From NCBI GenBank assembly GCA_934316845.1, contig CAKRDZ010000033.1, positions 1 to 33,101 of the forward strand: DNA of 33,101 nt, read 5' to 3'. Both the position numbers and the translations under genes were made by a program. Origin of the DNA: an uncultured Eubacterium sp. (lineage in GTDB: Bacteria > Bacillota > Clostridia > Lachnospirales > Lachnospiraceae). Positions 1 to 7,652 of the stretch are shown piece after piece. The stretch's first letter is position 1, and every line of letters starts with the position of its first letter. Under the pieces are notes generated by a model. It was given only the letters and a program-made list of their open reading frames with translations, was not told where the DNA came from and did no database searches.

Positions 1-1199
1 ATTGTTGCCTGTGGTGCATTTACAATAAGTGTAACATTTTCATAATTGCCTTCCGCAATATTAATCTTTTTCTCTGAACTTTTTAATGTCAGAATTACAT
101 TCTTTTCTGAATCCACTTTACTTAATGTATCCAAAAGCTGCTTTTCTGAGGTAACACTCTGTTGCACCACATCTTCCTCTGACACAGTTACTTTCATCGT
201 GGCCTTAACACGACTATCCTGTTGTGAAACCGCAGTAATCTCAGTTGTTCCCGGTGTCAATGCACGAATCTTTCCCTGGGAAGACACAACACTCGCTACA
301 GTGTCATTAGAACATGTCCATGTAACGTCTGTATCTTTCACCTTATCTTTTGGTGAAAAATTAAGTTTTGCAGTTACCTCATCTCCCATTTTCAATTCCA
401 TTTCATTTTCAATAAAATTCATGGCAAATTCGGGGGTATCTTTTGGCTCTTTAGTCGTTATAGGTGCCTTGGTAACTGAAGGGTTTCCTGTATCAGATGT
501 CTCTGTAGAAGGCATCTTAGTATTCGTTGGTATCGCAGAATTTCCTGGAACTACCGATGGATTTGTATTCGTCGGTGTCGTATTACCAGATCCCTGACTG
601 CTATTCTTATCAGCAACCGTAACATGTATTACTTTTTTCAATTTCATTCGGTCAGCTGCCATTATCTGAATCTTTGCCTCACCAGCTTTAAGTGCGGTAA
701 CTTTTCCTTTTTTATCAACCTTAACAATCGATGTATTCAAACTTTTATAAATAACATTTTTGACCGATGCATTCTTTGGCAGTACACTAGCCTTAACCAA
801 AGCCGTATCACCAACCGACATTGTTATATTCTTTGCATTAATTTTCTTTACAGGCGTGCCGATTACAATTTTGCAGGAAACTTTTTTAGATCCCACTTTC
901 GCAGTAATCATAGTTTTTCCTTTTTTTGCCTTTGCAGTGACAACTCCTTTATTGTTTACAGATGCCACTTTCTTATTACTTGATTTCCATGTAATCTTTG
1001 CCTTTACTTTCTTAGGAGTAGTTTTTACCTTAAGTTTCACTTTCTCCCCTTTTTTCATCACATACTGTTTTACATTTAGTTCCAGTTTTTTCACCGCATT
1101 CTTCCCTGCAGCCTGACTGACCGTATTCTGTGCAGGAAACGCACTAATAAGCATCATAAATGCTAACAAAAAAGCTAGATATCGTTTCTTTTTTTTCAT
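1..1199 (-). CDS. Secreted surface protein with Ig-like (Big_2) domains, 3' end cut off by the window
   Basis: The minus strand stays open from an ATG at 1199-1197 to the window edge, giving about 399 codons with no stop. The ATG follows a GGAGGA ribosome site by 7 bases. Residues 1-30 form a signal peptide: basic KKKKR, a hydrophobic core, then a small-residue cleavage region near SQAAG. Two bacterial Ig-like (Big_2) domains follow, recognisable by ITWKSSNKKVASVNNKGVVTA and a second VDKKGKVTALKAGEAKI stretch. Then comes a Thr/Pro/Ser-rich linker of about 50 residues and a third Ig-like domain (VTWTCSNDTVASV, GTTEITAV). The visible end (LLDTLSKVDSEKNVILTLKSS) may begin a beta-helix repeat. 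Big_2 domains occur in clostridial adhesins and cell-wall enzymes, so the protein is probably exported. Its real activity would lie in the missing C-terminus. Confidence 0.85.
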   Translation of the reverse strand, partial: MKKKKRYLAFLLAFMMLISAFPAQNTVSQAAGKNAVKKLELNVKQYVMKKGEKVKLKVKTTPKKVKAKITWKSSNKKVASVNNKGVVTAKAKKGKTMITAKVGSKKVSCKIVIGTPVKKINAKNITMSVGDTALVKASVLPKNASVKNVIYKSLNTSIVKVDKKGKVTALKAGEAKIQIMAADRMKLKKVIHVTVADKNSSQGSGNTTPTNTNPSVVPGNSAIPTNTKMPSTETSDTGNPSVTKAPITTKEPKDTPEFAMNFIENEMELKMGDEVTAKLNFSPKDKVKDTDVTWTCSNDTVASVVSSQGKIRALTPGTTEITAVSQQDSRVKATMKVTVSEEDVVQQSVTSEKQLLDTLSKVDSEKNVILTLKSSEKKINIAEGNYENVTLIVNAPQAT

Positions 1200-1240
1200 A
1201 CATTGTTCCTCCATTCTTTAATATAAATGTACTGATTATA

Positions 1241-1269
1241 ATTATACTTGATTTAAAATATTATTTCAA
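1241..1269 (-). promoter_or_regulatory. Sigma-A-type promoter of the Ig-like surface protein gene
   Basis: On the minus strand, TTGAAA (1269-1264) and TATAAT (1246-1241) are separated by exactly 17 bases. They lie about 40 bases upstream of the start codon of the surface protein. The -35 box directly abuts the terminator of the upstream operon. Confidence 0.7.
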
Positions 1270-1270
1270 C

Positions 1271-1304
1271 AAAAAAACACCCATACTTTTTGCACAGGTG
1301 TTTT
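1271..1304 (-). terminator. Intrinsic terminator of the arabinofuranosidase operon
   Basis: On the minus strand a 7-bp stem, AAACACC (1303-1297) with GGTGTTT (1281-1275), encloses a 15-base loop and runs into a T tract (1277-1271). It lies 13 bases after the stop of the small Cys-rich gene and ends the abf operon before the next promoter. Confidence 0.7.
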
Positions 1305-1316
1305 CAAATACCAAAG

Positions 1317-1565
1317 CTACCATTTCTTATGCACATCCGGACAGTACTGCTGCCGCTTAGCCGCGCGCAGTGCCACGTAGCAGCCGCACCGTCCGCACAT
1401 GCCTCCCCGCATGAAACTGCAGGTGTCGCAGAGCATAAGGCGGCGTTCATATTCCTCGTCGCTCACCCTTTCTTCTTCGGGAATGCGCTCGATATATTCT
1501 TCCAGTTTCAACAATTCCTTGTCGAACATTTCCTTTGTCCACTGACACCTTCTGCAAAATTTCAT
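1317..1565 (-). CDS. Small Cys-rich protein, DUF6171-like putative metal-binding protein
   Basis: This 82-aa protein has an AAGGAG ribosome site 7 bases before its ATG and starts 20 bases after the arabinofuranosidase stop, so the two are probably co-transcribed. It has an N-terminal CxxC pair (KFCRRCQW), an acidic helical middle (residues 12-40), then LCDTC, GMCGRCGCYVALRAAK and a final Cys-Pro. The cysteine spacing suggests a bound zinc or Fe-S site. The CGCYVALRAA stretch resembles DUF6171 proteins of Clostridia; I assign that family from memory, without a search. No function is known to me. It has no signal peptide and no membrane segment, so it is probably cytoplasmic. Confidence 0.7.
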   Translation of the reverse strand: MKFCRRCQWTKEMFDKELLKLEEYIERIPEEERVSDEEYERRLMLCDTCSFMRGGMCGRCGCYVALRAAKRQQYCPDVHKKW

Positions 1566-1585
1566 AGCGGTCTCCTTATGTTAAA

Positions 1586-3064
1586 TTATGCCAATGTTAC
1601 TTTTACGATACTCATTGCCGGCATCTCGACAGACAAGATTCCGTCGTTCAAAGATGCGCCATCAAATGCTGCAAGCTGTACGTTATCCGCATTTTCAAAG
1701 TCGTTGTGATCGTCCATCTTTCCTGTGAGGATTGTGGCTTCGCAGTTGTTATAGCTGCCAAGGATCTGTGCGCTCACAGTGAGACTTTCTGTCAGATGCG
1801 GATTGGCAAGTGTGATTGTCATTTTTCCTTCTTCATTTACCGATGCACTCGAAGATACCACCGGAATGTCAAATCCTTCACAGGTCACTTTCGGGCAGTC
1901 AAGGTAGCAGTCAACCAACTGTGCTTCCTGATGATCTTTGTACATCTCATAGACATAATAGGTCGGCGTTTTTACCATCTTATCGCCTTCGGTCAGGATC
2001 ACAGACTGGAGAACATTAACAACCTGCGCAATATTTGCCATCGAAATGCGGTCGCAATGGCGGTTGAAAATGTTCAGATTCAACGCAGCCACCATCGCAT
2101 CACGCATGGTATTCTGCTGATACAAAAATCCCGGATTGGTTCCTTCTTCGACATCATACCACGTTCCCCATTCGTCCACGATCAATTTTACTTTATGCTC
2201 CGGATCGTATTTGCTCATAATATCCAGATGGCGTTCGATCATCGGCTCGATACGAAGTGTCGCTTCAATCGTCTCATAATATCTCTTTTCATCAAAACCA
2301 AGTGCATGGCCTTTTTTCTCCCAGCCTCCCGGAACAGTATAATAGTGCATACTGATTGCATCGGCAAACTGGTCTTTGATCAGGCTCATCACCTTATCGG
2401 TCCAGTCAAAGTCATCCGCATTTGGTCCGCAACAAATTTTATACAATTTGTTGTCTCCGTAATTGCGGCAATATGTCTGATAACGACGGTACATATTTCC
2501 ATAAAATTCCGGTGTCATATTTCCACCGCAGCCCCAGTTTTCGTTTCCAACACCAAAATATTTTACTTTCCACGGTTCTTTTCTTCCATTTTCCTCACGC
2601 AGTTTCGCCATCGGAGATTCGCCGTCAAATGTCATATACTCAATCCATTCTGACATTTCACGAACGGTTCCGCTTCCCACATTTCCGTTAATATATGGTT
2701 CACAGCCAAGCTGTTCACAAAGTTCAAAAAATTCGTGCGTACCAAAGCTGTTATCCTCGACAACACCGCCCCAGTGTGTATTGATCATACGTTTTCTCGT
2801 CTCTTTTGGTCCGATTCCGTCCATCCAGTGGTACTCATCGGCAAAACAGCCGCCCGGCCAGCGAAGTACCGGAATTTTAATATTTTTCAGTGCCTCTACC
2901 ACATCATTTCTCATTCCGTTGGTATTTGGAATCTCAGAATCTTCACCCACAAAAATTCCTTCATAAATACATCTTCCCAAATGCTCTGAAAAATGTCCAT
3001 AAATCTCTTTGTTAATTTTTCCCAATGTGCGGTTGCTGTTGATTACTCCATTTGTCTTAGCCAT
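1586..3064 (-). CDS. Alpha-L-arabinofuranosidase, GH51, intracellular
   Basis: This 492-aa enzyme removes terminal alpha-L-arabinofuranosyl residues from arabinoxylan and arabinan oligosaccharides by a retaining mechanism. GH51 hallmarks are visible: IYGHFSEHLGRCIYEG near the N-terminus, PVLRWPGGCFAD (about residues 65-76), the acid/base Glu in GVGNENWG (about residue 175), and the nucleophile Glu in LIVDEWGTW (about residue 298). The length fits cytoplasmic GH51 enzymes of about 490-500 aa, and there is no signal peptide. An in-frame upstream extension to 3175 exists, but it reads through the terminator hairpin at 3132-3163. The ATG at 3064 has a GGAGAG site 6 bases upstream and begins the conserved sequence, so I use it. 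The small Cys-rich gene follows in the same operon. Confidence 0.93.
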   Translation of the reverse strand: MAKTNGVINSNRTLGKINKEIYGHFSEHLGRCIYEGIFVGEDSEIPNTNGMRNDVVEALKNIKIPVLRWPGGCFADEYHWMDGIGPKETRKRMINTHWGGVVEDNSFGTHEFFELCEQLGCEPYINGNVGSGTVREMSEWIEYMTFDGESPMAKLREENGRKEPWKVKYFGVGNENWGCGGNMTPEFYGNMYRRYQTYCRNYGDNKLYKICCGPNADDFDWTDKVMSLIKDQFADAISMHYYTVPGGWEKKGHALGFDEKRYYETIEATLRIEPMIERHLDIMSKYDPEHKVKLIVDEWGTWYDVEEGTNPGFLYQQNTMRDAMVAALNLNIFNRHCDRISMANIAQVVNVLQSVILTEGDKMVKTPTYYVYEMYKDHQEAQLVDCYLDCPKVTCEGFDIPVVSSSASVNEEGKMTITLANPHLTESLTVSAQILGSYNNCEATILTGKMDDHNDFENADNVQLAAFDGASLNDGILSVEMPAMSIVKVTLA

Positions 3065-3131
3065 TTTACTCTCTCCATTTCTTTTTTGTTCTGCCTCCGG
3101 CAAACTCTTTCTTACTCTTTTGTCATCATAC

Positions 3132-3163
3132 AAAAAATCCACTCCGACGGGAATGGATTTTTT
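3132..3163 (-). terminator. Hairpin terminator, possibly bidirectional
   Basis: An A-run, the inverted pair ATCCACTCC/GGAATGGAT (one mismatch) and a T-run make a near-symmetric hairpin. It sits between the decarboxylase/cupin gene and the arabinofuranosidase gene on the minus strand and should end the former's transcript. No convincing promoter was seen between it and the arabinofuranosidase start, so some read-through may feed that gene. Confidence 0.7.
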
Positions 3164-3178
3164 TGTGCTATACATGTA

Positions 3179-3205
3179 TTATTTTGTCACAATTGTATAT
3201 TCCAT
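3179..3205 (-). other. Eight-codon mini-ORF (MEYTIVTK) with a strong ribosome site
   Basis: Directly after the decarboxylase/cupin stop, the minus strand reads TAGGAGG, five spacer bases, ATG, seven more codons and TAA, then the terminator hairpin. The stop codon of the upstream gene overlaps the ribosome site. The peptide resembles the first residues of many small enzymes and effector-binding proteins. It may be the stub of a deleted gene or a chance ORF; nothing shows that it works. Confidence 0.3.
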
Positions 3206-3214
3206 CGTAACCTC

Positions 3215-3973
3215 CTAGCGGTACATTTCATGCTCAACCGGCTCACACCACTCGTTGGAAGTCTCCTCGCCCGGCACTTCAATTGCCAGATGAGAGAACC
3301 AGCTGTCCGGTGCTGCTCCATGCCAGTGTTTCACTTCCGCCGGAATGTTGATGCAGTCGCCCGGTTTCATTTCTACCGGCTCTTTTCCCTCTTCCTGATA
3401 ATAACCGCGTCCTGCCACGCAGACAAGAATCTGTCCGCCACCGCTTTTTGCGTGATGAATGTGCCAGTTGTTGCGGCATCCCGGTTCAAATGTTACATTA
3501 AATACGCCAACCTGCTCTGTCGATACCGGAGCAAGATAACTCTGTCCGATAAAATACCTGGCAAAGGCATCGTTTGGCTCTCCGATCGGAAATACCATCG
3601 ATTTGGCATGCGCACGCATTGCCTCATCTTCATAAGGAAGATCTCCTTCGCCTGTCTCCCACACTTCCTTTGCCAGATTAAATACCGCCCATGCTTTTGG
3701 CCAGCCCGCATAAAATCCAACGTGCGTAATAACAGCTGCAATCTCTTTTTGTGTCACTCCATGATCTTTTGCGTTTTGCAGATGGAACTTCAGAGAAGAA
3801 TCCGTAATTCCCTGTGCCATAAGGGCAACCACCGTAATGATGCTTCGTGTCTTTACGTCAATGTCATTATTATTCCAGTTTTCTCCAAATAATACATCGT
3901 CATTAAAATGTGCAAATTGTGGTGCAAATTCACCAAGTGCATTTCTTCCTGCGGTCTGTACGATCTTTGCCAT
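3215..3973 (-). CDS. Carboxymuconolactone decarboxylase-like domain fused to a cupin domain
   Basis: This 252-aa protein has an AhpD/CMD-like helical domain at about residues 20-110 (TRSIITVVALMAQG, AAVITHVGFYAGWPKAW). A cupin barrel follows at about residues 140-235. The cupin shows the metal-binding pattern WHIHH...GGGQILV, then GYYQEEG and PGDCINIPAEVKHWHGA, with three or four His candidates for the metal. Such CMD-cupin fusions are common in gut Firmicutes, and their substrate is unknown. The CMD half lacks the CxxC of the peroxidase AhpD, so peroxidase activity is unlikely. An AGGAGAAG-type ribosome site precedes the ATG. The gene starts 19 bases after a flavodoxin gene and shares its promoter, which suggests a redox-linked or quinone/aldehyde-related role (inference). 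Confidence 0.85.
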   Translation of the reverse strand: MAKIVQTAGRNALGEFAPQFAHFNDDVLFGENWNNNDIDVKTRSIITVVALMAQGITDSSLKFHLQNAKDHGVTQKEIAAVITHVGFYAGWPKAWAVFNLAKEVWETGEGDLPYEDEAMRAHAKSMVFPIGEPNDAFARYFIGQSYLAPVSTEQVGVFNVTFEPGCRNNWHIHHAKSGGGQILVCVAGRGYYQEEGKEPVEMKPGDCINIPAEVKHWHGAAPDSWFSHLAIEVPGEETSNEWCEPVEHEMYR

Positions 3974-3992
3974 CTTCTTCTCCTCCTTTATC

Positions 3993-4457
3993 TTATAATG
4001 ATGCTGCCCAGTCTGCGATCTCAGACGAACGATTTAACAGTTTTCCCTCTACGATCTCTGCGCCCGGCGCACTGTCTTTTAATTCTTTTACCGTATTTCC
4101 AAATCCGCTTCCGCCGGATGTTGCAAACAAAATGATCTTCTTTCCGGAAAAATCATAACTTTCCAAAAAGGTGTTAATGATCGTCGGTGCCACATACCAC
4201 CAGATTGGGAAACCAATCAGGATTTCGTCGTATGCTGCAATATCTGCGTCTGTATCTGCCAATTCCGGACGGATTTTTTTATCTGACATCTCTACACTGC
4301 TTCGGGATTTTTTATCCATCCAGTTCAAATCTGCTTTTGTATAAGCCGTTTTCGGTTTGATCTCATAAAGATCTGCTCCGGCTGCTTTTGCTACCATTTC
4401 TGCTGCCTTTTTTGTCGTACCACTGGCACTAAAATAAGCGACTAACTTTTTACTCAT
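3993..4457 (-). CDS. Flavodoxin
   Basis: This 154-aa FMN-binding electron carrier has the phosphate-binding loop FSASGTTKKAAE at residues 9-20, GFPIWWYVAPT in the 90s loop that stacks on the flavin, and ATSGGSGFG towards the C-terminus. Length and motifs fit the flavodoxin_4 group common in Clostridia. The start is set by TAGGAGG eight bases upstream. It is the first gene after the promoter at 4518-4546 and is followed 19 bases later by the CMD-cupin gene. The neighbouring LysR gene just upstream on the same strand is a plausible regulator. Its exact redox partner cannot be read from the sequence. Confidence 0.92.
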   Translation of the reverse strand: MSKKLVAYFSASGTTKKAAEMVAKAAGADLYEIKPKTAYTKADLNWMDKKSRSSVEMSDKKIRPELADTDADIAAYDEILIGFPIWWYVAPTIINTFLESYDFSGKKIILFATSGGSGFGNTVKELKDSAPGAEIVEGKLLNRSSEIADWAASL

Positions 4458-4481
4458 ACTGCATTCCTCCTAACAAAAATA

Positions 4482-4515
4482 GTGTGTAAAAAGGCATCTC
4501 TGTCCTCTTACACAC
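4482..4515 (-). promoter_or_regulatory. Stem-loop in the 5' leader of the flavodoxin transcript
   Basis: On the minus strand a stem of about 12 bp, starting GTGTGTAA and closing with TTACACAC, has two or three G-U pairs and a loop of about ten bases. It begins at roughly the predicted transcription start and ends before the flavodoxin ribosome site. It could protect the 5' end of the mRNA. The following TATTTTTG makes a weak terminator for the upstream LysR gene an alternative. Confidence 0.45.
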
Positions 4516-4517
4516 TC

Positions 4518-4557
4518 ATTATAAGTCAGAATTTTCTATATGTCTAATACTTGTATT
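4518..4557 (-). promoter_or_regulatory. Promoter and LysR-type box upstream of flavodoxin
   Basis: TAGACA (4546-4541) and TATAAT (4523-4518) are 17 bases apart on the minus strand. The near-perfect palindrome AATACTTGTATT (4546-4557) overlaps the upstream edge of the weak -35 box. ATAC...GTAT symmetry near -40 is typical for LysR-family activator sites. The LysR gene ending at 4568 is the obvious candidate regulator (inference). Confidence 0.55.
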
Positions 4558-4567
4558 TTATCGCTTG

Positions 4568-5446
4568 TCATGCCTGAAAGGCATTGATCTCTTCGATAAA
4601 TTTTGTCACGGCAAGAGAATACGGAATATTTCTGCGCCATGCGATCAAGGTCTTTGAACTCATCTCCGGTGACAGTTTCCGGTAGGTAAGACGGCTCTTG
4701 TCCCAAAACCGCATCGCTCCTTCGATCGTAATAAGATAAGCCAGCCCGTTTTGCGCCATCACAGCAGAATTGGTCGCCAGATTTCCGACAAATGCCGCGT
4801 TTAATTTTTCATAATCCCTGCCAAACCAGTTTGCCAGCTCACTCTGCACATTAAGCCGCTCCGGCAGGATTACGGGAAGTGGCAGAATGTCCTTTTTCGT
4901 AACCACCTTCTTTTGCGCCAGCGGATCTTCCGGCCGCATAACGATAACCCACGGCTCCTCTTCCGGCAGGCGGATATAATCAAATTCATCTGTATTGACC
5001 GGTTCCATAAACATTCCGATGTCTACCAGCCCCTGTTTCATCCGGTCATGAACCACATCTGCCGTCGCAGTATGAAGGCGGATCTGGACTTTCGGATATT
5101 TTTCCCGGTATTTTTCACAGATTTTTGCCAGTGTCTCCGTCGCCCCGTATTCCCCGCAGCCGATCGTGACACTTCCTTCCACAAGATGCTCTTTATCGAG
5201 GATTTCTTCCAATGTCTTTTCTTCCAGTTCCAAAATCTCCATGGCCCGCCGCTTTAGCAGGATTCCCTTTTCCGTAAGAGTGATCTTTTTATTTCCACGG
5301 ATAAAAAGGGACGTACCGAGTTCTTCTTCCAGCGCCGCCAGCTGTCTCGACAAAGTTGGCTGCGTGATGTGAAGAAGTTCCGCTGCCTTCGTAATATTTT
5401 GTTCCCGTGCCGTCACAAGAAAATAGCGAAGCACCCTGATTTCCAT
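4568..5446 (-). CDS. LysR-family transcriptional regulator
   Basis: This 292-aa DNA-binding protein has an N-terminal winged helix-turn-helix (residues 1-60: LRYFLVTAREQNITKAAELLHITQPTLSRQL, then FIRGNKKITLTEKG). A linker helix and a periplasmic-binding-like effector domain follow (VTIGCGEYGATETLA near residue 93 starts it). Length and layout are standard for the family. The ATG has AAGGAG about 10 bases upstream. It lies 33 bases after the second lipoprotein gene and just upstream of the flavodoxin promoter, so flavodoxin and CMD-cupin are the likeliest targets. The effector is unknown. Confidence 0.92.
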   Translation of the reverse strand: MEIRVLRYFLVTAREQNITKAAELLHITQPTLSRQLAALEEELGTSLFIRGNKKITLTEKGILLKRRAMEILELEEKTLEEILDKEHLVEGSVTIGCGEYGATETLAKICEKYREKYPKVQIRLHTATADVVHDRMKQGLVDIGMFMEPVNTDEFDYIRLPEEEPWVIVMRPEDPLAQKKVVTKKDILPLPVILPERLNVQSELANWFGRDYEKLNAAFVGNLATNSAVMAQNGLAYLITIEGAMRFWDKSRLTYRKLSPEMSSKTLIAWRRNIPYSLAVTKFIEEINAFQA

Positions 5447-5479
5447 ATTTTACCACTCCTTTGCATTAATAAGATTTTT

Positions 5480-7621
5480 CTATTCATCACGATCCCACTC
5501 ATCTACCGAAGCTCCATCCCTGCATAACAAAAAATATAACATCTCAGGATCGTTTTTTCTTACTTTTTTCAGTTGTTTCGTGGCAGGGTCATAACAAAAA
5601 TACACGAGATACTCGTCATCTTGCCAGGAATGTATGCAGATTTTATTATTTACCACGTCGACAGAATCAATCACCAGTTCCAGATCATTCTCCTGTTCAT
5701 ATTTCTTCAATGTCTCTGTGAACTCTTTCTCATAGTGGAGTTGTTTTTCTTTCCCCGTCAGGGAATAAGAATATACTTCATCCTTTTCACCTGTAAACAC
5801 GAACAACCGATTTTTCCGGATACACATTTCAGAAACATAATCCTTTTTGTTCCATTTGACCAAACGTTTCTTTTTATTCTGTTTCAGATCATAGGTCCAA
5901 ATCCCCTTACGCAGTGCATAAATCACCTGTTTCCTCTTTTTATCACCAATGGCAGCTGCCGATGTATAGCACGCCGGATCCATAATATGTATCTGATCCG
6001 AACCAATCTTATAATAGGAAAACGCATACTTTTCTTTTCCTTTTTCCTTATAAGGCTTGCTGCTAAGAATAAAATATTTCCCCACAAGACCACTTAAATA
6101 CATATTGGTTTCCGGAATGCCTTTTATCTTTACAAACGTTTTCTTTTTCCGGTCATATACATGGATCTGATACATACCATCCTGGTAGACAATATAATCG
6201 CTGTCCGCATACAAATCCCCTTGACGGGGCTCTTCAAGTTCTTTATTACATTTACATATTTTCTTTGCCTTTTCCATCTGCGGAAAAGAGCTGCCATCTG
6301 CCAGCATCAGCGGAACCGTATATAAATAATTCCCCAAATCATAATCTTCCACATAAAATATCAATTCCTGATTGTTTGCATACAGCAGTTTCCATGTTTG
6401 ATTCGTGCAATGAAAATTATTGGTGAAAATATGACGCACAAATGTTCCATCTAATGTATACTCATCCAAAACATAATTCATATCGTTTTCCAGTCTTTGA
6501 ACAAATACATTGTAATCATTTGCATTCGTATAATTTTTATCGGCATTTGTCAGCGGTTTTTCCTGCAGATATTCCTGCGTCTTCTGTAATTTTCCTTCTC
6601 CCTCCTGCACCAGTTTTCCGGTTTTTGTATCACAGGCTAAAAGGACGCATTTCCCTTTTACATTGATTGCCAATTTCAATGTTCCATCTTCATATCCTAT
6701 TTCCCGGATCAGATCCATTCCCTCCTCCGGTTTTTCGGAAAGTGCATTCCGAATCTGCTCTTCCGTCACAAGAACGGACTTTTCTCCACTTTTACAATCA
6801 AATTGATAGACATCATAACATAAGCCGCTTTTTTCCCCTTTTACAGCCGTATAAAACAATTTATCATCCCCACCCTGATATATACTTCTCTCATCTTTTG
6901 TAATTTCCTGCATTTTCTTGGTTACAAAGTTATAATAATATACCGCCGTTTCATCCCCGAGAAAACCATAAAGCACAACAAAATCTTTATTATTTTCATA
7001 TAGGATACTCCCAACTTCCAATGGCTTATTTTTGTATTTAATCCTTGTAAATTTATTCTTTTTGCGATCATACTCTGCCATCTCGCCTTCCCAATTAAAT
7101 AATATATACTCCTTGGTATCCGTAATATACTTACAATCCATCTGGAAATCCGCAAATTCTACAAACAGCTGCTGAATTTTCTCTATGGCAATTTCCTCTC
7201 TGTCCCCCTTCCGGATAACCGGCACAGAATATACCTTTACCAGATCACTGGAGTCCGACGTACTGGAAATCAATACTTCATTTTCAGATACGTGCATAAA
7301 ATAAATCCCCTGTGTATCTCTTAATCCCAAACTCTCCGCTGGGATTTTCTGAATCACTTTCCCTTCATAGTCACTCTGTACAAGACATTCCTGGCATATA
7401 TCCTCTTCGTCTTCTCCATCAGCGCCATCCGACAATCCCATTTCCTCTGTCCGGTAGGTACAATGACTGGTCGCCCACGTATACTCACATTCGATTTCCG
7501 CCTGTGCAGTATCTGTTGTTTCCTGTTTCTCCTCTTTTTGTTCTGTCTCTTTCACATTTCCCTGACAGCCTGTTAAAAGCAGACAGATTGTCATGAAAAC
7601 TACGATGAATTTCTTTCTCAT
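5480..7621 (-). CDS. Large lipoprotein, probable beta-propeller-like, paralogue B
   Basis: This 713-aa protein has a lipoprotein signal (MRKKFIVVFMTICLLLTGC, lipobox LLTGC with Cys19), so it should be anchored outside the membrane. The mature part starts with a Glu/Lys/Gln-rich tether of about 25 residues. Many short beta-strand units follow, of the type 'xxVYDRKKKTFVKIKGIP' and 'KLFYTAVKGEKSGLCYDVYQFDCKSG', which look like a propeller or TolB/DUF5050-like fold. I do not recognise a named family. It is a clear paralogue of the next gene upstream (7653-9749) along its whole length. The ribosome site is GAGGA seven bases before the ATG. It is probably the distal gene of an operon driven by the promoter at 9986-10014. 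Function is unknown. Confidence 0.85.
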   Translation of the reverse strand: MRKKFIVVFMTICLLLTGCQGNVKETEQKEEKQETTDTAQAEIECEYTWATSHCTYRTEEMGLSDGADGEDEEDICQECLVQSDYEGKVIQKIPAESLGLRDTQGIYFMHVSENEVLISSTSDSSDLVKVYSVPVIRKGDREEIAIEKIQQLFVEFADFQMDCKYITDTKEYILFNWEGEMAEYDRKKNKFTRIKYKNKPLEVGSILYENNKDFVVLYGFLGDETAVYYYNFVTKKMQEITKDERSIYQGGDDKLFYTAVKGEKSGLCYDVYQFDCKSGEKSVLVTEEQIRNALSEKPEEGMDLIREIGYEDGTLKLAINVKGKCVLLACDTKTGKLVQEGEGKLQKTQEYLQEKPLTNADKNYTNANDYNVFVQRLENDMNYVLDEYTLDGTFVRHIFTNNFHCTNQTWKLLYANNQELIFYVEDYDLGNYLYTVPLMLADGSSFPQMEKAKKICKCNKELEEPRQGDLYADSDYIVYQDGMYQIHVYDRKKKTFVKIKGIPETNMYLSGLVGKYFILSSKPYKEKGKEKYAFSYYKIGSDQIHIMDPACYTSAAAIGDKKRKQVIYALRKGIWTYDLKQNKKKRLVKWNKKDYVSEMCIRKNRLFVFTGEKDEVYSYSLTGKEKQLHYEKEFTETLKKYEQENDLELVIDSVDVVNNKICIHSWQDDEYLVYFCYDPATKQLKKVRKNDPEMLYFLLCRDGASVDEWDRDE

Positions 7622-7652
7622 TTGGCGTTCCTCTTTTCCATTTTTTTACATT

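Noticed and set aside
1706..2653. Long plus-strand ORF of 315 codons
   Set aside because: It lies antisense to the well-supported GH51 arabinofuranosidase, has no ribosome site and has unlikely composition. Other long antisense frames (2993-3892, 25406-25900) fail in the same way.
3065..3175. N-terminal extension of the arabinofuranosidase
   Set aside because: The added 37 codons read through the terminator hairpin, have no ribosome site and are not part of GH51 proteins.
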